Shown here piece after piece: positions 4,679 to 7,221 of a stretch of DNA of 7,221 nucleotides. Under the pieces are notes generated by a model. The model did no database searches. It was not told the origin of the DNA and was given only the letters and a program-made list of their open reading frames with translations. A program made the position numbers and the translations under genes. Numbering within the stretch: the first letter of the stretch is position 1; every line of letters begins with the position of its first letter. The DNA comes from Oscillospiraceae bacterium (GTDB lineage: Bacteria > Bacillota > Clostridia > Oscillospirales > Oscillospiraceae). Location of the stretch: NCBI GenBank assembly GCA_017405545.1, contig JAFRAF010000326.1, positions 1-7,221 on the forward strand, read 5' to 3'.

Positions 4679-6454
4679 ATGTACGCTTTTTTTCTGAAGC
4701 TGCTGAACATGAGTGCGGCCGGGGCTGTCCTCATACTTGCGCTGATTCTGATACGCGCGGTTCTGAAGCGGGCGCCCAGGTGGATGCTCTGCGCCATGTG
4801 GGCGCTGGCGGCCATACGCCTCGTGTGCCCGTTCAGTATCGCATCGCCGGTATCTGCCTACAGCATGACCCCCGAATTGGTCAGCGAGAGCGGAGATGTG
4901 GAGCTTTTCCGTTTTGCCGGAGGCAGCGAAAAGCCCATGCTGGCCGTGGATACCCTGCAGGGGGAAGCGCAGGGTGAGGGGTCGGGGACTATAGCGGATA
5001 TACCCGGCGGCAGTCCGGCTGCAACCCAGCGCAGCCGGGACGCCTTTCTGCCCCCGCTTGTATGGGGCTGGATGATGGGGCTGTCCGCAATGCTGCTCTA
5101 CGCCGGCGTGAGCACCCTGCTCCTGAGAAGGAGGATAGGGGCATATCTGCCGCTGGAGGGCAATGTCCGCTTATGCGATGAGCTTGACTCGCCCTTCATA
5201 CTCGGGGTGCTCAGACCGAGGATATATATACCCTCCGATTTGAGCGGAGATGTGCGGCGCCATGTCCTTACCCACGAGCGGGCCCAGCTCAGACGGCTGG
5301 ACCATCTGTGGAAACCCCTGGGCTTTTTCATCCTGAGTCTGCACTGGTTCAACCCCCTGTGCTGGCTGGGATATATACTGTTCTGCCGGGACATGGAGCT
5401 GGCCTGCGACGAGAGGGTGATACGTGAGCTGGGCCACGGCGAGCGGGCGGCGTATTCCCAGACCCTGCTCAACTGCAGCGCTCACCGTATTCCGGCCGCC
5501 TGCCCCGTTGCCTTTGGAGAGAGCGGCTTGAAGACCCGTGTGAAAGCGGCTCTGAACTATAAAAAGCCCGGCTTTTGGCTCGTTGCCGCAGCCGTTCTGG
5601 CCTGTCTGCTTCTGGTATTCGGTCTCGCATCGAAGCCCCTTCCCTCAAAACCCGCTACACCTGTGTTTCCGGAGCCGGAAACAGCCCTTTCTCATGAGTC
5701 GGATACAGCCGTATCCGCTTCTCCCATCACTGTCTCCAGCGGCGGCGTCTCTGTCGAGCCGTATATATCTCTGCTGTACGAGACGAAATGGACGGAGGCC
5801 GGCTGGCGCATTTCGGGCGACCCGGATAAGCTCACGCCGGATATTTCACCGGAAGACTATGATAAAATCCCGACAGTAACGCTGGCGGACGATTTTGCGG
5901 TCAGATTTGACGGTTATACCCGGAAAAGCGGGCTGCAAATCTTTGATGAACATCTCAGCCTGCTGCGGTACTCATGGTACGGCGACACCGCGGTCAACTG
6001 GCTTTCCCCCGGCGACTATTACGGCGTTATTGAAGCCTGGGGCCCGCAGGGGCGCTATATCGAATCGGAGGGCGCATATGAGGAGAGTATCTATAAGTGC
6101 GTCTTTCGGCTGATTGTCCCAGAGGGAGGGAGCGAGGCATACGCGCCGGAGAAGATCATTTCACTGACGGAAGCCCGGCTCAGGATCTTTGACAAGGACT
6201 GTGTTCTGACCGATGCCGACGGACTTGAAAAGCTGGAGGGTTGGCTGAACAATGCTGAGGTTTTGCAGGGCGGCGCTGGCTGCCCGTTCGGGAGCGTTCT
6301 CACGCTCAGATGCGCCGACGGCAGCGTGTACTCCTGCTGCCCGGCTGAGGACAGCTGCGGAGTTCTATTCTCAAACGGCGCCTGTTACCGCTATGCCAGC
6401 GACAATGAGGACTTCTGGGAGCTCTTCGGAATACAGGTGCCATTAAACCCTTAA
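4679..6454 (+). CDS. M56-family BlaR1-like membrane sensor with altered zinc motif
   Basis: A 591-residue membrane protein. Helices are at about 11-29, 36-54, 127-149, 213-235 and 299-318. The M56 hallmark PFILG-x-x-R-P-x-I-Y-I-P is at 172-185, and the C-terminal part of the peptidase region is well kept: W-F-N-P-L-C-W (223-229), RDMELACDE (237-245), and GESGLKTRVKAALNYKKPGF (280-299) leading into the last helix. The zinc motif is HERAQ (199-203), where the family normally has HExxH, so the second His ligand is replaced by Gln. Residues 320-591 should lie outside the membrane: a Pro/Ser/Thr-rich linker, then two domains (about 346-480 and 488-588). There is no class D beta-lactamase-like sensor with S-x-x-K as in BlaR1/MecR1. 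The last domain has seven cysteines, including CPFG and D-S-C-G. The start lies one base after the repressor stop, with GGGAGG at 4664-4669, so the two are coupled. It would normally cleave or trigger loss of the BlaI-type repressor; the ligand is unknown. Confidence 0.9.
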   Translation: MYAFFLKLLNMSAAGAVLILALILIRAVLKRAPRWMLCAMWALAAIRLVCPFSIASPVSAYSMTPELVSESGDVELFRFAGGSEKPMLAVDTLQGEAQGEGSGTIADIPGGSPAATQRSRDAFLPPLVWGWMMGLSAMLLYAGVSTLLLRRRIGAYLPLEGNVRLCDELDSPFILGVLRPRIYIPSDLSGDVRRHVLTHERAQLRRLDHLWKPLGFFILSLHWFNPLCWLGYILFCRDMELACDERVIRELGHGERAAYSQTLLNCSAHRIPAACPVAFGESGLKTRVKAALNYKKPGFWLVAAAVLACLLLVFGLASKPLPSKPATPVFPEPETALSHESDTAVSASPITVSSGGVSVEPYISLLYETKWTEAGWRISGDPDKLTPDISPEDYDKIPTVTLADDFAVRFDGYTRKSGLQIFDEHLSLLRYSWYGDTAVNWLSPGDYYGVIEAWGPQGRYIESEGAYEESIYKCVFRLIVPEGGSEAYAPEKIISLTEARLRIFDKDCVLTDADGLEKLEGWLNNAEVLQGGAGCPFGSVLTLRCADGSVYSCCPAEDSCGVLFSNGACYRYASDNEDFWELFGIQVPLNP

Positions 6455-6463
6455 TATGATAAT

Positions 6464-6515
6464 AAGCCCGCCGCTCCAAGTCGAACGGCGGGCTTTGTCT
6501 GTCTGTTTTCCCAAT
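6464..6515 (+). terminator. Terminator of the blaI-like/M56 operon, possibly bidirectional
   Basis: AAGCCCGCCG (6464-6473) pairs with CGGCGGGCTT (6486-6495) over 10 bp around a 12-base loop, followed by TGTCTGTCTGTTTTC on the plus strand. The minus-strand side reads TTATTATCATATT, so the same hairpin may also stop the convergent MFS gene, whose stop codon is at 6523-6525. Confidence 0.8.
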
Positions 6516-6522
6516 GGGCCCC

Positions 6523-7221
6523 CTATTCCTTTATCACGGCCGCGGGCTCCGGGCCTGTATGCTCAGCTCGGGCGACGGACCTGTAGGTGAGCCGGGTGAT
6601 GGCCATGCTCAGGGCGCAGAAGACGGTTATCATCATAAAGAAGGGGATGTAGCTGCCGCAGAAGTCGGCAATCATGCCGGGCACCGGCCCGAAGAGAAGG
6701 GCCCCCACCAGATAGGCCGTCTGGAACATTTTTATGGTGTAGGGATAGCGCCCCGCGCTGGACATATCCGTGGCGAAAACGGCGAAGCCCGTGCTGGTCA
6801 GAGCCATGCCGAAGCCCAGCAGCATCTGGGCCAGTACAGCCACGGCGAAGCCGCTCACCCCTGCCATGGAGCAGAGCACCAGACTTATGACGCTTATCGC
6901 GTAGAAAAGGAGGCTCGTGCGGGCGCCGCCGACCCGGTCGGCGATGACCCCGTACATGAACTTGCCCAGGGTCAGAAAAGCACCCATGACCGACACGGCC
7001 AGAGAGGCCTGGGTCAGGGAGAAGCCCTCGGAGCTGTAGAGTATGGAGATATGGGCGAAGCCGGGGTTGGCGATGGAGCCCAGGAGCGCGACGGAAATGA
7101 ACATGGCGGCAAAGCGGCCGCGGCTCAGGTCACGGCCGCTTTTTGAGGCCCTGTCGCTGCCTCTGCCGGGGAGGGGGACGAGACCCCTTTCGGCGGGGCT
7201 GTTCCGCAGGACTATGAACAG
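6523..7221 (-). CDS. MFS transporter, C-terminal half (runs off the right edge)
   Basis: The frame is open without a stop from 6525 to the window edge: 232 residues are visible and the N-terminal half lies outside. The first residues read LFIVLRNSPAERGLVPLPG, a cytoplasmic loop sequence typical of the link between the two MFS halves. Six membrane helices follow (TM7-12), including FAAMFISVALLGSIANPGF, a G-K-F-M-Y-G-V-I-A-D-R-V-G-G-A-R motif between TM8 and TM9 (the second-half version of MFS motif A), and GFAVAVLAQMLLGFGMALTS in TM10. The tail is short and charged, ending V-I-K-E. The layout fits the OFA/monocarboxylate-type MFS branch, but the substrate is unknown. The ATG at 7104 is an internal Met and not the start. 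It converges on the M56 operon and may share its terminator. Promoter and start are not visible. Confidence 0.88.
   Translation of the reverse strand: MFIVLRNSPAERGLVPLPGRGSDRASKSGRDLSRGRFAAMFISVALLGSIANPGFAHISILYSSEGFSLTQASLAVSVMGAFLTLGKFMYGVIADRVGGARTSLLFYAISVISLVLCSMAGVSGFAVAVLAQMLLGFGMALTSTGFAVFATDMSSAGRYPYTIKMFQTAYLVGALLFGPVPGMIADFCGSYIPFFMMITVFCALSMAITRLTYRSVARAEHTGPEPAAVIKE

Noticed and set aside
7102..7104. ATG at 7104 (minus) as the start of a 193-residue MFS-like protein.
   Set aside because: The frame stays open to the window edge and upstream residues match the MFS central loop, so this is an internal Met of a gene cut by the window.

Overview
The window looks like a stretch of chromosome from a moderately high-GC anaerobic Clostridia, most likely an Oscillospiraceae-type gut commensal. 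The clues are: strong AGGAGG-type ribosome binding sites; near-consensus sigma-A promoters; a BspA-type leucine-rich repeat protein anchored by three S-layer homology (SLH) repeats of the kind common in that family; frequent ATA isoleucine codons despite the high GC; and a degenerate copy of an intergenic repeat I associate with these genomes. The assignment rests on recall and sequence style, not on a search.

Layout. Bases 1-240 hold a terminator for a gene ending left of the window, a degraded palindromic repeat, and the terminator of the first gene. At 241-1866 (minus) is a secreted surface protein with 11 tandem 23-residue LRR_5 repeats and a C-terminal SLH region. It has its own extended -10 promoter at 1924-1932. 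A GC-rich, hairpin-dense gap (1943-2104) separates this promoter from a divergent consensus promoter. That promoter drives a rightward unit of a three-helix DUF6442-like membrane protein (2173-2493), a 68-residue XRE regulator (2498-2704), a possible 24-codon coupling ORF (2704-2778) and a MATE-family exporter (2783-4138). Two near-identical 18-bp dyads flank this start site and are the obvious operators for the XRE protein.

After a hairpin terminator, a second rightward operon (4312-6454) encodes a BlaI/MecI-type repressor and an M56 BlaR1-like membrane sensor whose start lies one base after the repressor stop. Its promoter carries two GGTCTAT-N5-ATAGACY dyads, the likely BlaI-type operators. 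The sensor lacks a penicillin-binding sensor domain. Its zinc motif reads HERAQ where HExxH is expected, so it may be catalytically impaired or altered. A terminator separates it from a convergent MFS transporter, of which only the C-terminal half (6523 to the right edge) lies in the window.

Taken together, the window has two small self-regulated stress or export modules, each with a pair of dyad operators about 33-35 bp apart, next to a variable surface protein. I see no RNA genes, CRISPR array, insertion sequence or phage genes. The most interesting points are the HERAQ substitution, the two operator pairs, the XRE-MATE linkage with its tiny intervening ORF, and the unexplained structured gap at 1943-2104.
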